Part shown: positions 8,237 through 18,065 of the stretch, one piece after another | Position numbering within the stretch: position 1 is the first letter of the stretch | Layout: each line of letters opens with the position of its first letter | Assembly (NCBI RefSeq): GCF_023156505.1 | Contig: NZ_JALNMJ010000006.1 | Location: 206,011-270,010, forward strand | DNA from: Roseibium sediminicola | GTDB lineage: Bacteria; Pseudomonadota; Alphaproteobacteria; Rhizobiales; Stappiaceae | DNA length: 64,000 nucleotides | Direction: 5' to 3' | The notes under the pieces: model-generated | Databases searched by the model: none | Seen by the model: the letters and a program-made list of their open reading frames with translations, nothing else | Told to the model about the DNA's origin: nothing | Position numbers and translations under genes: made by a program

Positions 8237-9822
8237 CCCTCACCTCCAAAGACCGAACGCAGATAGCCGAGCGGCTCGACCACGCCGGTCGCCCCCTGCG
8301 TTGACAGTTCCAGCATCCATTCCGGCTGAAGACCGAAATAAACCACGAGTGCGGTGAGGATGCCGATCGGCAGCCACACCGCGGCACCGGACAATTGCCC
8401 CGTATCCGTTCCGGCCGCCGCGACCGACTGGCCGTCGGGCGTGCCTTCCGGCCCGCCGCGCCAGAAGGCGTAGATCCACACCCGGCCCATGGCAAGGGTC
8501 GTCAGGAACCCGCTGACCAGGATGGCTGCGCCGAGCCAGGCCCGTCCGTCCTGAAAGGCCGCATCCACCAGGATCACTTTCGGCCAGAACCCGGAAAACG
8601 GCGGCAGGCCCGAGACCGCGAAGCCCAGCACCAGGAAGACACCGGCAAAGCCGGCGCTCTTCTGATAGAGCCCGCCGAGCTTCCTCAGATCATAGGACCC
8701 ACTCATCAGGTTCATGATACCGGCGGCCAGATAAAGCGCCGTCATCACGATGATGGAATGGACCGCGTAGAAAATGGCACCGGACACGGCGAGCGTTGAG
8801 CCTACGGCAACACCTGCCAGCATCGAGCCGATCCCGGCAATCACCAGATAGCCGAACAGGCGCCGCAGCTCGCTCTGGGCCAGCGCGCCAAGTGCGCCGG
8901 TCAGCAAGGTGGCAATGGCGACCAGGGCGATGACGTCGGCCATATAGCCGCGAGAGGCCGGCAGGATCAGCACGAAGACACGGATCAGCGCGTAGACACC
9001 AACCTTGGTCAGCAGACCCGCAAACACCGCGGACACCACGACATTGGGCGTGTGATAGGACGCCGGCAGCCAGAAATTGACCGGAAACGCAGCTGCCTTC
9101 ATGGCGAAAGCGAGGAAATAGAGCGCAGCGACGGTCGCCAGGGTGCCGGAGGCCGGGTTGTCCAGTGCAGCCACTTTCTGCGCCAGGTCGGCCATGTTGA
9201 GCGTGCCGAAGATCCCGTAAAGCAGGCCGGTTGCGATCAGGAACAGGTTGGTGCCGATCAGGTTGAGCACACCGTATTTGACCGCGCCATCGAGCTGGAT
9301 CCGGTCATTGCCGAGCACCAGCAGGCCGTAGGACGAGATCAGCAGCACCTCGAACCAGACATAGAGGTTGAAGATATCGCCGGTGATGAACGCGCCGCAG
9401 ACGCCGGTCATCAGCAAAAGCAGGAACGGATAGAAGCCGTATCGGCGCCCGGTATTGTCGACCGATGCCGCACCGTAGATACCGGCGCAGAGCGCCACGA
9501 TGGACCCGATCAGCGACAGGGTCGCGCCAAGTGCGTCCACCGTGAAGGCGATGCCGAAGGGCGGCAGCCAGCTGCCCATCACCATGGAGATCACGCCATA
9601 GTCGAGCACCCGGACCAGCAGGCCGAAATTGGCCAGCACCAGCAGCGCCAGGAACCCGATGCCGAGTTTGGGCTGCAGATCGGTATTCTTGCGCAGCATC
9701 AGGCAGAGCGAGCCGCCCAGAAGCGTGATTAGCGTCGGCGCAACGACCAGCCAGTCGCCAGCCGGAACCGCTGACAGGTTCATGGCCTGGGAATAGTCGA
9801 CGGAAACGGGAGAACCGGCCAT
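8233..9822 (-). CDS. mrpD: Na+/H+ antiporter subunit MrpD/MnhD
   Basis: 529 residues with about 14 predicted membrane helices. It belongs to the NuoN/NuoM-like proton-translocating family. Visible marks are WFEVLLISSYGLLVLG (the essential Glu), FAMKAAAFPVNFWLPASYHTPNVV (Lys and channel region), and YAVHSIIVMTALYLAAGIMN. MrpA and MrpD are the ion-moving subunits of the complex. It starts 5 bases after the mrpC stop. Confidence 0.95.
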   Translation of the reverse strand: MAGSPVSVDYSQAMNLSAVPAGDWLVVAPTLITLLGGSLCLMLRKNTDLQPKLGIGFLALLVLANFGLLVRVLDYGVISMVMGSWLPPFGIAFTVDALGATLSLIGSIVALCAGIYGAASVDNTGRRYGFYPFLLLLMTGVCGAFITGDIFNLYVWFEVLLISSYGLLVLGNDRIQLDGAVKYGVLNLIGTNLFLIATGLLYGIFGTLNMADLAQKVAALDNPASGTLATVAALYFLAFAMKAAAFPVNFWLPASYHTPNVVVSAVFAGLLTKVGVYALIRVFVLILPASRGYMADVIALVAIATLLTGALGALAQSELRRLFGYLVIAGIGSMLAGVAVGSTLAVSGAIFYAVHSIIVMTALYLAAGIMNLMSGSYDLRKLGGLYQKSAGFAGVFLVLGFAVSGLPPFSGFWPKVILVDAAFQDGRAWLGAAILVSGFLTTLAMGRVWIYAFWRGGPEGTPDGQSVAAAGTDTGQLSGAAVWLPIGILTALVVYFGLQPEWMLELSTQGATGVVEPLGYLRSVFGGEG

Positions 9823-9827
9823 TAAAC

Positions 9828-10205
9828 TTAGTACCCTTGCGGCGGAGTTTGGTCGTTTTCAGGTTCGGCGATGCGCATTTCGTTGACCTCGTCCGTGCCC
9901 AGTTCCTGATAGGCCCGGAAAGCCAGCACAAGCAGGAAAGCGAAAAACGAGAACGAGATCACGATTGCGGTCAGCACCAGGGCCTGTGGCAGCGGATTGG
10001 CCGTCGTCTCGACCGGCATATAAAGATGGTCGGGAATAAGCGGCGGCACTTCCCGGGTCAGCCGCCCATTTGTGAAGATGAGCATGTTGACGGCATTGCC
10101 CAGGATGGCAATGCCAAGCAGCATCCGCACAAGTTGTTTGGACAGCATCAGGTAGACCGCGACGGTGAAAAACAGCCCGATCAGGACAACAACACCGGTT
10201 TCCAT
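9828..10205 (-). CDS. mrpC: Na+/H+ antiporter subunit MrpC/MnhC
   Basis: 125 residues, NuoK-like, with three helices ([56 protein letters not shown]). Its ATG shares one base with the mrpB stop (TGATG), a coupled start. In-frame sequence upstream lies inside mrpB and is not part of the protein. Confidence 0.95.
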   Translation of the reverse strand: METGVVVLIGLFFTVAVYLMLSKQLVRMLLGIAILGNAVNMLIFTNGRLTREVPPLIPDHLYMPVETTANPLPQALVLTAIVISFSFFAFLLVLAFRAYQELGTDEVNEMRIAEPENDQTPPQGY

Positions 10206-10624
10206 CAGTCGGACTCCCTTTCCTCGAGCGCCAGCGCAATCGACCCGATCGCCCCGACCACCACCAGGTAAACGCCGATATCGAAGATGAGCGGTGTCGA
10301 CAGCGGAATCTCGACGCCGAAGACCTTCAGGTACCACCACTGACTGGTCATGAAGGGTTGCCCCTTGAAAAACGAAACAATGCCAGCCAGAGCGCCAATG
10401 AACAGGCCGAAACCGGCAATGCCCATTGGATGAAACACGATCGCGCGGCGCACCGAGGCGACGCCGCAGGCGACCCCGAAGATCGCCAGCGCGGACGCGG
10501 CGATCAGCCCGCCGATGAACCCGCCCCCCGGCTCGTTATGGCCACGCAACAGCACAAAGATCGAAAACAGGACCATGAGCGCGGACAGGTAAGGCGCGAT
10601 GGTGCGGAAGATGATCGTGCGCAT
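10205..10624 (-). CDS. mrpB: Na+/H+ antiporter subunit MrpB/MnhB
   Basis: 139 residues, four helices, with the MnhB signature [23 protein letters not shown]. It starts [17 protein letters not shown] at an ATG that shares a base with the mrpA stop. A separate B subunit, rather than an A-B fusion as in some rhizobial pha operons, gives the full seven-gene arrangement. Confidence 0.95.
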   Translation of the reverse strand: MRTIIFRTIAPYLSALMVLFSIFVLLRGHNEPGGGFIGGLIAASALAIFGVACGVASVRRAIVFHPMGIAGFGLFIGALAGIVSFFKGQPFMTSQWWYLKVFGVEIPLSTPLIFDIGVYLVVVGAIGSIALALEERESD

Positions 10625-13017
10625 CAGCGTGCCTCCGCCGGTCTGGCCTGCGTGGCGCCTTGATCTGCCGCCTCCGCCGGTTTGTCCGGTTTGGTGCGTA
10701 TCCGGATCAGCGCCAGCACGCACAGACCCGCAAGAACGACCACGGCAATCTCGCCGAGCGTATCAATGCCGCGGAAGTCCACCAGGATCACGTTGACGAT
10801 GTTGCGGCCATGCGCGATCGACCGGCTGTATTCTGTAAAGAAGTCCGACAGCTGGCGATCGAACGGCTGCTGCGTGATCGCCAGCAAGGTGAGCGACAAC
10901 CCGAGGCCGACCGCGACCGCAACAAGTCCAGTTCCAAGCGCCGCTGTCAGCGGACGGTGATCGCTCGGCGACAGGTTGAGCCGTGTCATGACCAGGGCCA
11001 GAATGACCACCGACAGGGTTTCCACCATGAACTGGGTGAAGGAAAGATCCGGCGCGCCGAACATCATGAAGATCAGGGCGACGGCAAACCCCTGCACGCC
11101 CAGAGAGACGATGGCGGTCAGGCGCGTCTTGGCGATCAGCACCGCGATCAGCCCGAGAACAGCAATCAGCAGGATGCCCCATTCGTAGAAGCGGTATTCA
11201 GGCAGCTTCGGCATAGCCGGGAAACTGTTGGTGAGATAACCCGGCAGCAACACGGCGAGACCGGCAAAAATGAAGGTCAGGATCATGTAGGTCTGCATTT
11301 TGCCCGACTGCAGGCGCCGCGTGATCCAGCCGGAGAAGCCGACAATGCCGGCGACAAACTGGTCGAAGCCCTTGTCCGGCCCCCAGCCGATGGCCGTCAG
11401 GATGCCGGCGATCAGACTGCGCAGCCGATCGATCTGGGTAAACAGCACGATGCCGAGACCGATGGTCACCAGAGACAGATAAAGCGGAATGTTGCCGATG
11501 ATATAGGTTGGCCACAGATGCAGTTCGACCGTCGTGGGTTCGCCCATCAGCGAGGACAGGGTCGGGCCGACAAAGAGCTCGCCGGTGGTGTGGGCGATCA
11601 CAGCCAGTCCCAAGCCGAGAACGGAGAGCACAACAGGACCGGCAAACAACAACACAGGGCCTTCATGGGCGTGTTTCGGTGTGTCGACCTTGGGTCCGTA
11701 GAACGGTTTGATTGCGACGGCCGCGGCAATGACGAGCATCAGGGCATTGCCGACGACAGCTGTGATCGTGAGCGGCAGGCCAAAGAGCTCGAGCCAGCCG
11801 GTGGTGCCGTAATAAAGCACTTCCTTGGCGATGAAGCCGATGAAGGGCGGCAGACCGGCCATGGACAGTGCCGCCAGCGCGGCTGCGATACAGGTGATCG
11901 GCATGGCCGCGCGCAAGCCGCCCAGCTTGGTGATATCGCGGGTGCCGGCCTCGTGATCGATGGTGCCGGCGACCATGAACAGCGCGCCCTTGAAGAGCGA
12001 ATGCGCCAGCAGATAAAGCACAGCGCCTTCCAGGGCCTTCTCGTGGCTTGTGCCCGTCAGCATCACCAGGAGCCCGAGCGAGGCGACGGTGGTATAGGCC
12101 AGCATCAGTTTCAGATCGGTCTGGCGCACCGCCAGGATCGTGCCCACCAGCAGCGTCAAGCCGCCGAAGATCGGCAACACCGTGGTCCATTCCGGTGTTC
12201 CTCCCAGCAGCGGCTGGGTACGCATCAGCATGTAGACGCCGGCCTTCACCATGGTGGCGGAGTGCAGATAGGCCGACACGGGCGTCGGCGCTTCCATGGC
12301 GTTCGGCAGCCAGAAATGGAACGGGAACTGCGCCGATTTGGTGAAGGCACCGCCCAGTACCAGAAGGAAGATCGGCAGATAGAGCCCGCTGTCCTTGATG
12401 ATGTCCGGCGAGGCCAGCAGCACCGACATTTCGATTTCGCCGGTCGACGAGATGATCAGGATAAAGCCGGCAAGCAGGGCCAGCCCGCCGCCGCCGGTGA
12501 CGACCAGCGCCTGGATCGCTGCCCGCCGCGAGGCGGCACGCAGGTGATCGAAGCCGATCAGCAGGAACGATGTGACGGAGGTCAGCTCCCAGAAGATGAA
12601 CAGGGAGATCAGGTTGTTGCACAGCACCAGGCCGAGCATCGCGCCCATGAACATGAACAGGAATGAAAAGAACCGCCCCTGCTGGGGATGGCCTTTGAGA
12701 TATCCGCCGGCATAGAGAATGATGAACGTGCCGATCCCGGAGATCAGCAGTGCGAACAGCGTCGACAACCCGTCCACATAGACCGAGAAATTCACGCCGT
12801 AGCTCGGTGCCCAGGCCATGCTGGCCACGAAGCGCTCGCCTTGCGACACCGGCTCGATGAAGCCGGTGAAATGCAGAAAGATCAGCGCCGGCACCAGCGC
12901 CAGCGGCCAGGCGGCATTGTGTTTGAACCAGCGCGTCAGGGCCGGCGCGACCACGGCCGCGGCAAAGGGGGCGAGCACAGCATAAAGAGTGGTGTCGTCG
13001 ATCATTGCTGGCGTCAT
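10624..13017 (-). CDS. mrpA: Na+/H+ antiporter subunit MrpA/MnhA
   Basis: 797 residues, the normal MrpA length, with about 20 membrane helices. The first 500 residues are NuoL-like ([70 protein letters not shown]). The remainder carries the DUF4040 and MrpB-like region ([40 protein letters not shown]). It is the first gene of the operon, which exchanges cytosolic Na+ (or K+) for protons and supports pH and salt tolerance. I chose Met at 13017; a Met four codons later is an alternative. Confidence 0.95.
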   Translation of the reverse strand: MTPAMIDDTTLYAVLAPFAAAVVAPALTRWFKHNAAWPLALVPALIFLHFTGFIEPVSQGERFVASMAWAPSYGVNFSVYVDGLSTLFALLISGIGTFIILYAGGYLKGHPQQGRFFSFLFMFMGAMLGLVLCNNLISLFIFWELTSVTSFLLIGFDHLRAASRRAAIQALVVTGGGGLALLAGFILIISSTGEIEMSVLLASPDIIKDSGLYLPIFLLVLGGAFTKSAQFPFHFWLPNAMEAPTPVSAYLHSATMVKAGVYMLMRTQPLLGGTPEWTTVLPIFGGLTLLVGTILAVRQTDLKLMLAYTTVASLGLLVMLTGTSHEKALEGAVLYLLAHSLFKGALFMVAGTIDHEAGTRDITKLGGLRAAMPITCIAAALAALSMAGLPPFIGFIAKEVLYYGTTGWLELFGLPLTITAVVGNALMLVIAAAVAIKPFYGPKVDTPKHAHEGPVLLFAGPVVLSVLGLGLAVIAHTTGELFVGPTLSSLMGEPTTVELHLWPTYIIGNIPLYLSLVTIGLGIVLFTQIDRLRSLIAGILTAIGWGPDKGFDQFVAGIVGFSGWITRRLQSGKMQTYMILTFIFAGLAVLLPGYLTNSFPAMPKLPEYRFYEWGILLIAVLGLIAVLIAKTRLTAIVSLGVQGFAVALIFMMFGAPDLSFTQFMVETLSVVILALVMTRLNLSPSDHRPLTAALGTGLVAVAVGLGLSLTLLAITQQPFDRQLSDFFTEYSRSIAHGRNIVNVILVDFRGIDTLGEIAVVVLAGLCVLALIRIRTKPDKPAEAADQGATQARPAEAR

Positions 13018-13435
13018 GCTGAACTTTCGTTGCAGGTAAACAAGAAACGGCGACCGCCGATCAAATAGAATCAGCGCTGACCCACCGGATAATAGCGGGA
13101 CGAAACGGGTTAGCACATGTCTTAGGCAGTTGATTTTGCGTCTTCAAGCTTGGCACTGCCGTTTTTCGAATTTTTTCGGCCCGCTACTTGCGTCAGCGTA
13201 GCCACGCTCTAGATCCCTTGGTTTTTCCCGTGCCATTTTTGCTTATGCGCCAGCCAGATAAAGACGCGTTCGCTGACGGATTGTCGGAAAAATACACACA
13301 GGCTGGTCAATTCTGCGCCGTTCTTTGCCGTCGGCACTACGTGCAGACCACCCTTGCCACTTGATTTCACAGCGTGAATGCCGTTGAGTTTCAGGGTAGC
13401 GATGTGTTGCCGACAGAACTCTGTGCGAGGCGAAG
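13018..13435. promoter_or_regulatory. Divergent intergenic region, mrpA / PAS-GGDEF gene
   Basis: 418 bases that must hold the mrp promoter (minus strand) and the promoter of the gene at 13436 (plus strand). I see a T-rich patch (CCGTTTTTCGAATTTTTTCGG at about 13160) but no confident -35/-10 pair. No ORF in it looks coding. Confidence 0.35.
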
Positions 13436-14413
13436 ATGGTGTTGGACAGCAACAAGGAAACCCCTGCCGGGCAGAGATTGCTCCACCCGACCAGCATCGA
13501 TTTCGAAACGCTCGTCAAACTCAGCGGAGATGCCGTTGTTCTGCTGTCGCTCGGCGGTGAGCTGGCCTTCATGTCCCCCGCTGCGGAACGGCTGTTTGGC
13601 TGGAGCGCCGACAAGTTCACCGACCATCTGAGCGATCTTGTTTATATCGGCAGCTCCAATGCAGATGCCGAACTGCTGCACCGGATCCTGTCAGGCGCCG
13701 GCGATCTCGACGCCCCCCTGCCCCATGCCGACCTGCAGCTCCGATCCGCCTTCGGCTCTCTGGTCTGGGCCGAGGTGACCACCCACCTTCTGGAAGATCC
13801 CTCCGGTCAGCCCTATGCCTTTGCGGTCTATTTCCGCAGCATCGCCAAGCGCAAGGAGCTTGAAGGGCTGCTCGACGCCGCGACCCAGACGGATCCGCTG
13901 ACCGGTCTTTATAACCGCCGGGCTTTCGAAGACAGTCTGAGACGGGAATGGGCGATTGCCCTGCGCGAAAAAACCCATACCAGCCTGATCAAGGTGTCGC
14001 TTGACCGGTTTGAGGCCCTCGCCGACCAATATGGACCAAGCGCTGCGGAAGACTGCCTCAACAAGGTCGCCAACACCTTAAAGGAAACGGCCCGCCGCCC
14101 GGCCGACATCGCCGCCCGCACCGCGACCTCCGAATTCTCGCTGCTGTTGCCGCGCACCCATGAGATGGGCGCCGAGACCATCAGCGCCTATATCCACATC
14201 GCCATCCAGGATCTCGGGATTCCCAATCCGGAAAACACCGCCGGCAATGGCGTCGTGACAGCCTCCGTCGGCGCCGCCTGTGCTGTTGCCGACCAGACCG
14301 GCGTGGCGGAAAGCTCGGAATTTATCCTGGCGGCCGCGGAAAACTGCGTCTTCCAAGCCCGCCAGGAAGGCGGCAACCGGGTCAAGTCCGTAATGAATTT
14401 CCTGTCGCGGTAA
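13436..14413 (+). CDS. PAS protein with degenerate GGDEF domain
   Basis: 325 residues, no membrane helices. A PAS domain spans about 20-140 (FETLVKLSGDAVVLLSLGGE, SPAAERLFGWSADKFTDH). A GGDEF fold follows from about 150 (TDPLTGLYNRRAFEDSLRRE). The catalytic signature is degraded: the GGDEF stretch reads TATSEF, the first metal-binding Asp of DxDxFK is Ser (VSLDRFE), and GH is GP. It is therefore unlikely to make cyclic di-GMP, but could bind nucleotide or a partner. GAGG precedes the ATG. Confidence 0.8.
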   Translation: MVLDSNKETPAGQRLLHPTSIDFETLVKLSGDAVVLLSLGGELAFMSPAAERLFGWSADKFTDHLSDLVYIGSSNADAELLHRILSGAGDLDAPLPHADLQLRSAFGSLVWAEVTTHLLEDPSGQPYAFAVYFRSIAKRKELEGLLDAATQTDPLTGLYNRRAFEDSLRREWAIALREKTHTSLIKVSLDRFEALADQYGPSAAEDCLNKVANTLKETARRPADIAARTATSEFSLLLPRTHEMGAETISAYIHIAIQDLGIPNPENTAGNGVVTASVGAACAVADQTGVAESSEFILAAAENCVFQARQEGGNRVKSVMNFLSR

Positions 14414-14556
14414 CATCCTGCCCAATTGCCAGGCGATGACTGCGCGATACATCCAAGCCACGGTGCCTTGTCGTTGACGGAGACGTTATTCGGAACGGCT
14501 TGCCGACACGCGGTTGTGCGCCTATGTCTCTGAAAAAGACCAAAAGGAAGTGCACC

Positions 14557-15018
14557 ATGAGCGACAATGCAACCAACAAGCGAAGCGCGGCACCCAAGGT
14601 CAAGAAGACCACTGCGGAATGGATGGAGCAGCTGACTCCGGAACAGTTCTACGTGACGCGGCAATCCGGCACGGAGCGTCCCTTTACAGGTCCCTACTGG
14701 GACAATTCCCTGATCGGCCGCTATGACTGCGTGTGCTGCGGCACGCCACTGTTCATGTCGGACACCAAATTCGACAGCGGCTGCGGCTGGCCGAGCTTTT
14801 TCGAGAGCGTACACCCGGAAGCCATCCGGGAGCTGGAAGACCAGTCCCACGGAATGATCCGCACCGAGATCCGCTGCAACAATTGCGATGCCCATCTCGG
14901 CCATGTCTTTCCGGACGGCCCGAGGCCAACCGGCTTGCGCTATTGCATGAATGGCCATGCCATGAGCTTCGTTCACGGCGGTCAAAAGCCTTCGGGCGGC
15001 GAAGACGGTCAGACGTAA
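14557..15018 (+). CDS. msrB: Peptide-methionine (R)-S-oxide reductase MsrB
   Basis: 153 residues. It reduces the R form of methionine sulfoxide in proteins. The zinc site is two CxxC pairs (Cys58/Cys61 and Cys107/Cys110), and the catalytic Cys130 sits in RYCMN. Other family marks are [17 protein letters not shown] and [12 protein letters not shown]. The residue after RYCMN is GH instead of the usual S, a small variant. The start has AAAAGGAAG about 7 bases upstream. There is no signal peptide, so it acts in the cytosol. Confidence 0.95.
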   Translation: MSDNATNKRSAAPKVKKTTAEWMEQLTPEQFYVTRQSGTERPFTGPYWDNSLIGRYDCVCCGTPLFMSDTKFDSGCGWPSFFESVHPEAIRELEDQSHGMIRTEIRCNNCDAHLGHVFPDGPRPTGLRYCMNGHAMSFVHGGQKPSGGEDGQT

Positions 15019-15168
15019 CCCGGCAGCAGACAGTCAAAACCCCCGGCCGGTGCGCTGACCGGGGCATTGCATCAAGTAACGCGGAAAAAACTCTTCGGAA
15101 TTTTAGACTTCAGTTACAAAACCTAGGCATAAATAGCGATGAGATAAAAACATCGCTCGGGGGTTTCC

Positions 15169-15918
15169 TTGTCTTTTCTGCGGAGATATTCCACTGCTTG
15201 TGTCCGCATCCTGGTGGCCGGATTTGCCCTGTTGATGGCCTCGCCGCTTCAAGCGGACGCCAAACTGCGGCTGACCGCGTTCACCGGCTACCTGCCGCCC
15301 CTGTCCATTGACGAGCGGCAAAAGGGCATCGCCGTCGAGCTGATGGAACTTGTGGCCGAAGAGGCCGGCGTCGAACTCGACATCCGGTTCGCCCCCTGGA
15401 AACGCGCCCAGATTCTTGCCGAGACCACCTCTGGATCCCTGCTGTTCACCGCCGCCTATTCAAAGGCCCGCCGGGACAGGTTCCAGTATGTTGCGCCTCT
15501 GATCTATACGGAAAGCGCCTTTATCACGCTGGATCAGCCACTGGACACATTTGAAAAGGCCATCGAGACGGGCAAGGTCATCGGCGTCCATCTTGGCAGC
15601 CAGCGCAGCCAGATCCTGCAGCGCTCCGGCATCCGCAATGTTGAAGAGATCCCCACGGCCGAACAGATGAGCACCATGTTGCGGACCGGCCGGATTGACG
15701 CCTGGTACACCATGTCGATGCGGGCAAGTTACGTCTACCGGCAACAGGGCTTCGATCCGCGGGATCTGGTGATCGGCGCCCCGGTGACCCACGGGACCCA
15801 GTGGCTGGTCGCCAACAAGGATCTGGATCCCGAAATCCGGGCCCGCCTGACCGCGGCAGTTTCCAGGGTCTGGCGCGATCCGCGCTACTGGCAGATCGTC
15901 GACCAATATTCCAAGTAG
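15169..15918 (+). CDS. Periplasmic SBP_bac_3-type binding protein
   Basis: 249 residues with a signal peptide (FLRRYSTACVRILVAGFALLMASPLQADA). The rest has the two-lobed family 3 solute-binding fold (LRLTAFTGYLPPLSIDERQ, GIAVELMELVAEEAGVELDI, FTAAYSKARRDRFQYVAPL, IGVHLGSQRSQIL). No permease or ATPase gene is adjacent, so it may be an orphan binding protein or a sensory ligand binder. The start appears to be a TTG at 15169 after a G-rich stretch. Confidence 0.75.
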   Translation: MSFLRRYSTACVRILVAGFALLMASPLQADAKLRLTAFTGYLPPLSIDERQKGIAVELMELVAEEAGVELDIRFAPWKRAQILAETTSGSLLFTAAYSKARRDRFQYVAPLIYTESAFITLDQPLDTFEKAIETGKVIGVHLGSQRSQILQRSGIRNVEEIPTAEQMSTMLRTGRIDAWYTMSMRASYVYRQQGFDPRDLVIGAPVTHGTQWLVANKDLDPEIRARLTAAVSRVWRDPRYWQIVDQYSK

Positions 15919-15929
15919 CGGCTGCCCTA

Positions 15930-16313
15930 TCAGCCCAGCAGTGCCCAGGCCATCAGGACGTTACCGACAAAAGCGACTCCGTATGAGAGCGAGCGCGGAC
16001 CGGGAATGCCGCTGAGATAAAAGGGCACATAAGCCAGCCGGCCAAAGAAAAACACCTTGGCCCCCGTCACGGCGAGCGCCATGTCGGTTCCGGGCAGGAC
16101 ATAGGCCAGCACCGCCGGCACCAAAAAGAACGGCAGGTTTTCCTTCATGTTGACGAGAGCCTTGTCGGAGCGGCCGGCATATTTGCCCTTTTCCGGCAGG
16201 ACATCGCGGCCGCCGGCATGCTGCCAGATGCTTTCCGCCGGCAGGAAGAGCACGGCGCTGAGATAGATCTGTGCCAGATAGAGAAGAAGAACGGCCAGGA
16301 TCCAGGTGGTCAT
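15930..16313 (-). CDS. MAPEG family membrane protein
   Basis: 127 residues with four predicted membrane helices. The MAPEG pattern is visible: GRSDKALVNMKENLPFFLVPAVLAYV between helices one and two, GAKVFFFGRLAYVPFYLSGIPGPRS, and a short C-terminal helix. Eukaryotic relatives are glutathione-linked membrane enzymes; the bacterial ones are mostly uncharacterised. It converges on the binding-protein gene with only 11 bases between, and lies next to the 260-bp inverted-repeat element. Confidence 0.85.
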   Translation of the reverse strand: MTTWILAVLLLYLAQIYLSAVLFLPAESIWQHAGGRDVLPEKGKYAGRSDKALVNMKENLPFFLVPAVLAYVLPGTDMALAVTGAKVFFFGRLAYVPFYLSGIPGPRSLSYGVAFVGNVLMAWALLG

Positions 16314-16401
16314 CAATTGCTCCAGTCTTCGTGTGTTGCGCGAATTCGCCGTGGAGCCTAAATCTTCTGAAACCCTCGGCAATTCCTTCACAGGGAATAA
16401 A

Positions 16402-16661
16402 ACCAACCGCAATAAACAGGAACCGATCTGATGGCGCTGGTCCGGATTGGCCGGCAAGGCGCGTTGCGCAGGACGGCCTGGTTGGCCGTTCAAGCGGCGC
16501 AATGCTGTCCGGCGGGCCGGAGCAGGCCACCGAAGGCCGCATTTGGAGGTTGTTCTGCCGCGTCGCAGATTTTGGACGATACCCCGTATCGCCCTGCAAC
16601 CTGCTCCTTGCCGAACAGCCCCCAAATACGGTCAGATGGGTTCCTGTTTATTGCGGTTGGT
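16402..16661. repeat. 260-bp MITE-like element with 30-bp inverted ends
   Basis: The arms 16402-16431 and 16632-16661 are inverted copies with one mismatch; the outer 23 bases match perfectly (core CAATAAACAGGAACC). Between them are about 200 bases of GC-rich DNA without a credible ORF. A short ATAA occurs at both outer flanks, but a target duplication is not certain. The right arm ends 17 bases before the ATG of the HTH gene, so the element may supply its promoter. The alternative is that MAPEG and HTH genes each carry the same unusually long operator. Confidence 0.65.
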
Positions 16662-16678
16662 ATAAGGCGGTCCGGCAG

Positions 16679-17482
16679 ATGACGACAAAAAGCTCGCCCT
16701 TCGGCAAAACCCTGAAAGCGCTCCGCCGGGAACGCGGCCTGTCGCAGGCGAGTCTTGCGGACAGGCTCGGTTCCACCCAGCGTCATGTCTCTTTCCTGGA
16801 AACCGGCCGGGCTACCCCCAGCCGCTACATGCTCCAGCGGATCGAGCGGGAACTGGCCCTGCCGGTCGGCCGCAGCCAGGTGCTTTTCGAGGCAGCCGGC
16901 TTTGCCAGCCCCTACAAGCACCGCGCGGAAGATTCGCACGACGTGGTCGAGGCGCTCGACCTGATCGAGACCCGGCTCCTCGCCCATTGGCCCTTCCCGG
17001 CCTATGTGCTCGACAAGCGCTGGACCATCCTGCGCACCAACGCACCCGGAAAACTGTTCCTTGCCGGTTTCACCGGAACGCAGAACGAGCCGCCAAATCT
17101 CTTCCGGATTTTCCTGTCCGAGACCTTTCGCGAACGCATCCTGAACTGGCGGGAAGCCGCGCCGATCTTTGCCGCGCGGCTCTATAAGGAAGCCGCCGAG
17201 GATCCCGAACTTGAAAGCCTTCTTGAGGAAGCGCGCGCCAGCGGTCTGCTGGACGGACTGGACGAGACCTTCCGGGAAGATGTTCCGGTTTTCGTCCCCG
17301 TCGAGGTCATGGCGCCCGGTGGCGGCCGGCTGCGGGTCACCTCTCTCCTCGGCCAGCTCGCCTCCGTCCAGGATGCGGTGATCGAGGGCATGACCATCGA
17401 ACTGATGGTGCCCATGGACGAAGGCACCGAAACCTGTCTGCTTGCCGCCGGTGCCCAGGCAGGTCTCAAGGCCGCCGAGTAG
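16679..17482 (+). CDS. XRE-type regulator with MmyB-like ligand domain
   Basis: 267 residues. An N-terminal helix-turn-helix (LKALRRERGLSQASLADRLG, STQRHVSFLETGRATPSRYM) is followed by an MmyB-like domain (about 95-260, PFPAYVLDKRWTILRTNAPG; FRERILNWREAAPIFAARLY). Proteins of this build usually repress a neighbouring redox or transport gene. AAGGCGG lies 8 bases before the ATG. The gene begins right next to the inverted-repeat element. Its target is not evident; the divergent MAPEG gene is a candidate. Confidence 0.85.
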   Translation: MTTKSSPFGKTLKALRRERGLSQASLADRLGSTQRHVSFLETGRATPSRYMLQRIERELALPVGRSQVLFEAAGFASPYKHRAEDSHDVVEALDLIETRLLAHWPFPAYVLDKRWTILRTNAPGKLFLAGFTGTQNEPPNLFRIFLSETFRERILNWREAAPIFAARLYKEAAEDPELESLLEEARASGLLDGLDETFREDVPVFVPVEVMAPGGGRLRVTSLLGQLASVQDAVIEGMTIELMVPMDEGTETCLLAAGAQAGLKAAE

Positions 17483-17494
17483 GCAGTGAGATAC

Positions 17495-17926
17495 CTAGGC
17501 GGGCTCCTCGGTCCGCTGCCCGTTCTGTGCCGCCAGGATCCGGCCGATATTGACCTCGATCCAGTCGGCGAAATCGCGCACCTTGCCCGCCACTTCCCGT
17601 CCGATCGGCGTCAGGCTGTAATCGACATGAGGTGGCACCACCGGATGCGAATAGCGGTTGACGAAACCGTCGGCCTCAAGCGTCTGCAGCGTCTGGGCCA
17701 GCATCTTCTCGCTGACACCGCCAACCTTGCGCCTGAGTTCGGAAAACCGGTGTTCCCGCTCCAAAAGCGCGATTAGGACCAGAACGCCCCAGCGGCTGGT
17801 CAGGTGTTTCAGAACCTCCCGGGACGGACAGTTGCGGTTAAAGAGTTCGCCCTGTCGCACAATCTCCGATAACGGCCTGGTGCCGGAGAGCGCACATCCG
17901 AGCGGCGTTTCGATCTCATCAGCCAT
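17495..17926 (-). CDS. HxlR family transcriptional regulator
   Basis: 143 residues with the HxlR winged helix: CPSREVLKHLTSRWGVLVLI, HRFSELRRKVGGVSEKMLAQ, LEADGFVNRYSHPVVPPHVD, YSLTPIGREV. Cys in the N-terminal third (NCPSREV) matches the redox-sensing Cys of some HxlR proteins. AGGA lies 6 bases before the ATG at 17926; an upstream Met at 17947 is less likely. It is divergent from an NmrA/QorB-type reductase, the arrangement of QorR-regulated quinone reductase genes. Confidence 0.9.
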   Translation of the reverse strand: MADEIETPLGCALSGTRPLSEIVRQGELFNRNCPSREVLKHLTSRWGVLVLIALLEREHRFSELRRKVGGVSEKMLAQTLQTLEADGFVNRYSHPVVPPHVDYSLTPIGREVAGKVRDFADWIEVNIGRILAAQNGQRTEEPA

Positions 17927-17980
17927 CGGTTTTCCTGTCTTTTTCAAGCGAGATCCAAAAATCTCAAAACTAACCTTTTT

Positions 17981-18005
17981 GTACGTACTAACAAAAAGTA
18001 AGTAC
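17981..18005. promoter_or_regulatory. Candidate HxlR operator
   Basis: GTACGTACT and AGTAAGTAC form 9-bp inverted arms (one mismatch) around a 7-base spacer, in the 139-base gap between the divergent regulator and reductase genes. A second dyad, CTTTTTGT / ACAAAAAG (17975-17998), overlaps it. GTAC-type dyads of this kind are typical HxlR/QorR sites. Confidence 0.6.
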
Positions 18006-18065
18006 CCAGTCTACATGGGACGCATCCGAACGGAACACCGATCACATCATCCAAGGAGAAACACG

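Noticed and set aside
10660..12666. A 668-codon plus-strand ORF across mrpA
   Set aside because: It is the antisense shadow of mrpA; the product is an unstructured Gln/His/Arg-rich sequence and mrpA is certain.
13152..13172. TGGCAC followed by a T-run as a possible sigma-54 promoter
   Set aside because: The -12 GC is missing at the required spacing, so the match is by chance.
15050..15068. CCCCGG...CCGGGG hairpin after msrB as terminator
   Set aside because: The stem is broken and there is no T-tract; not strong enough to list.
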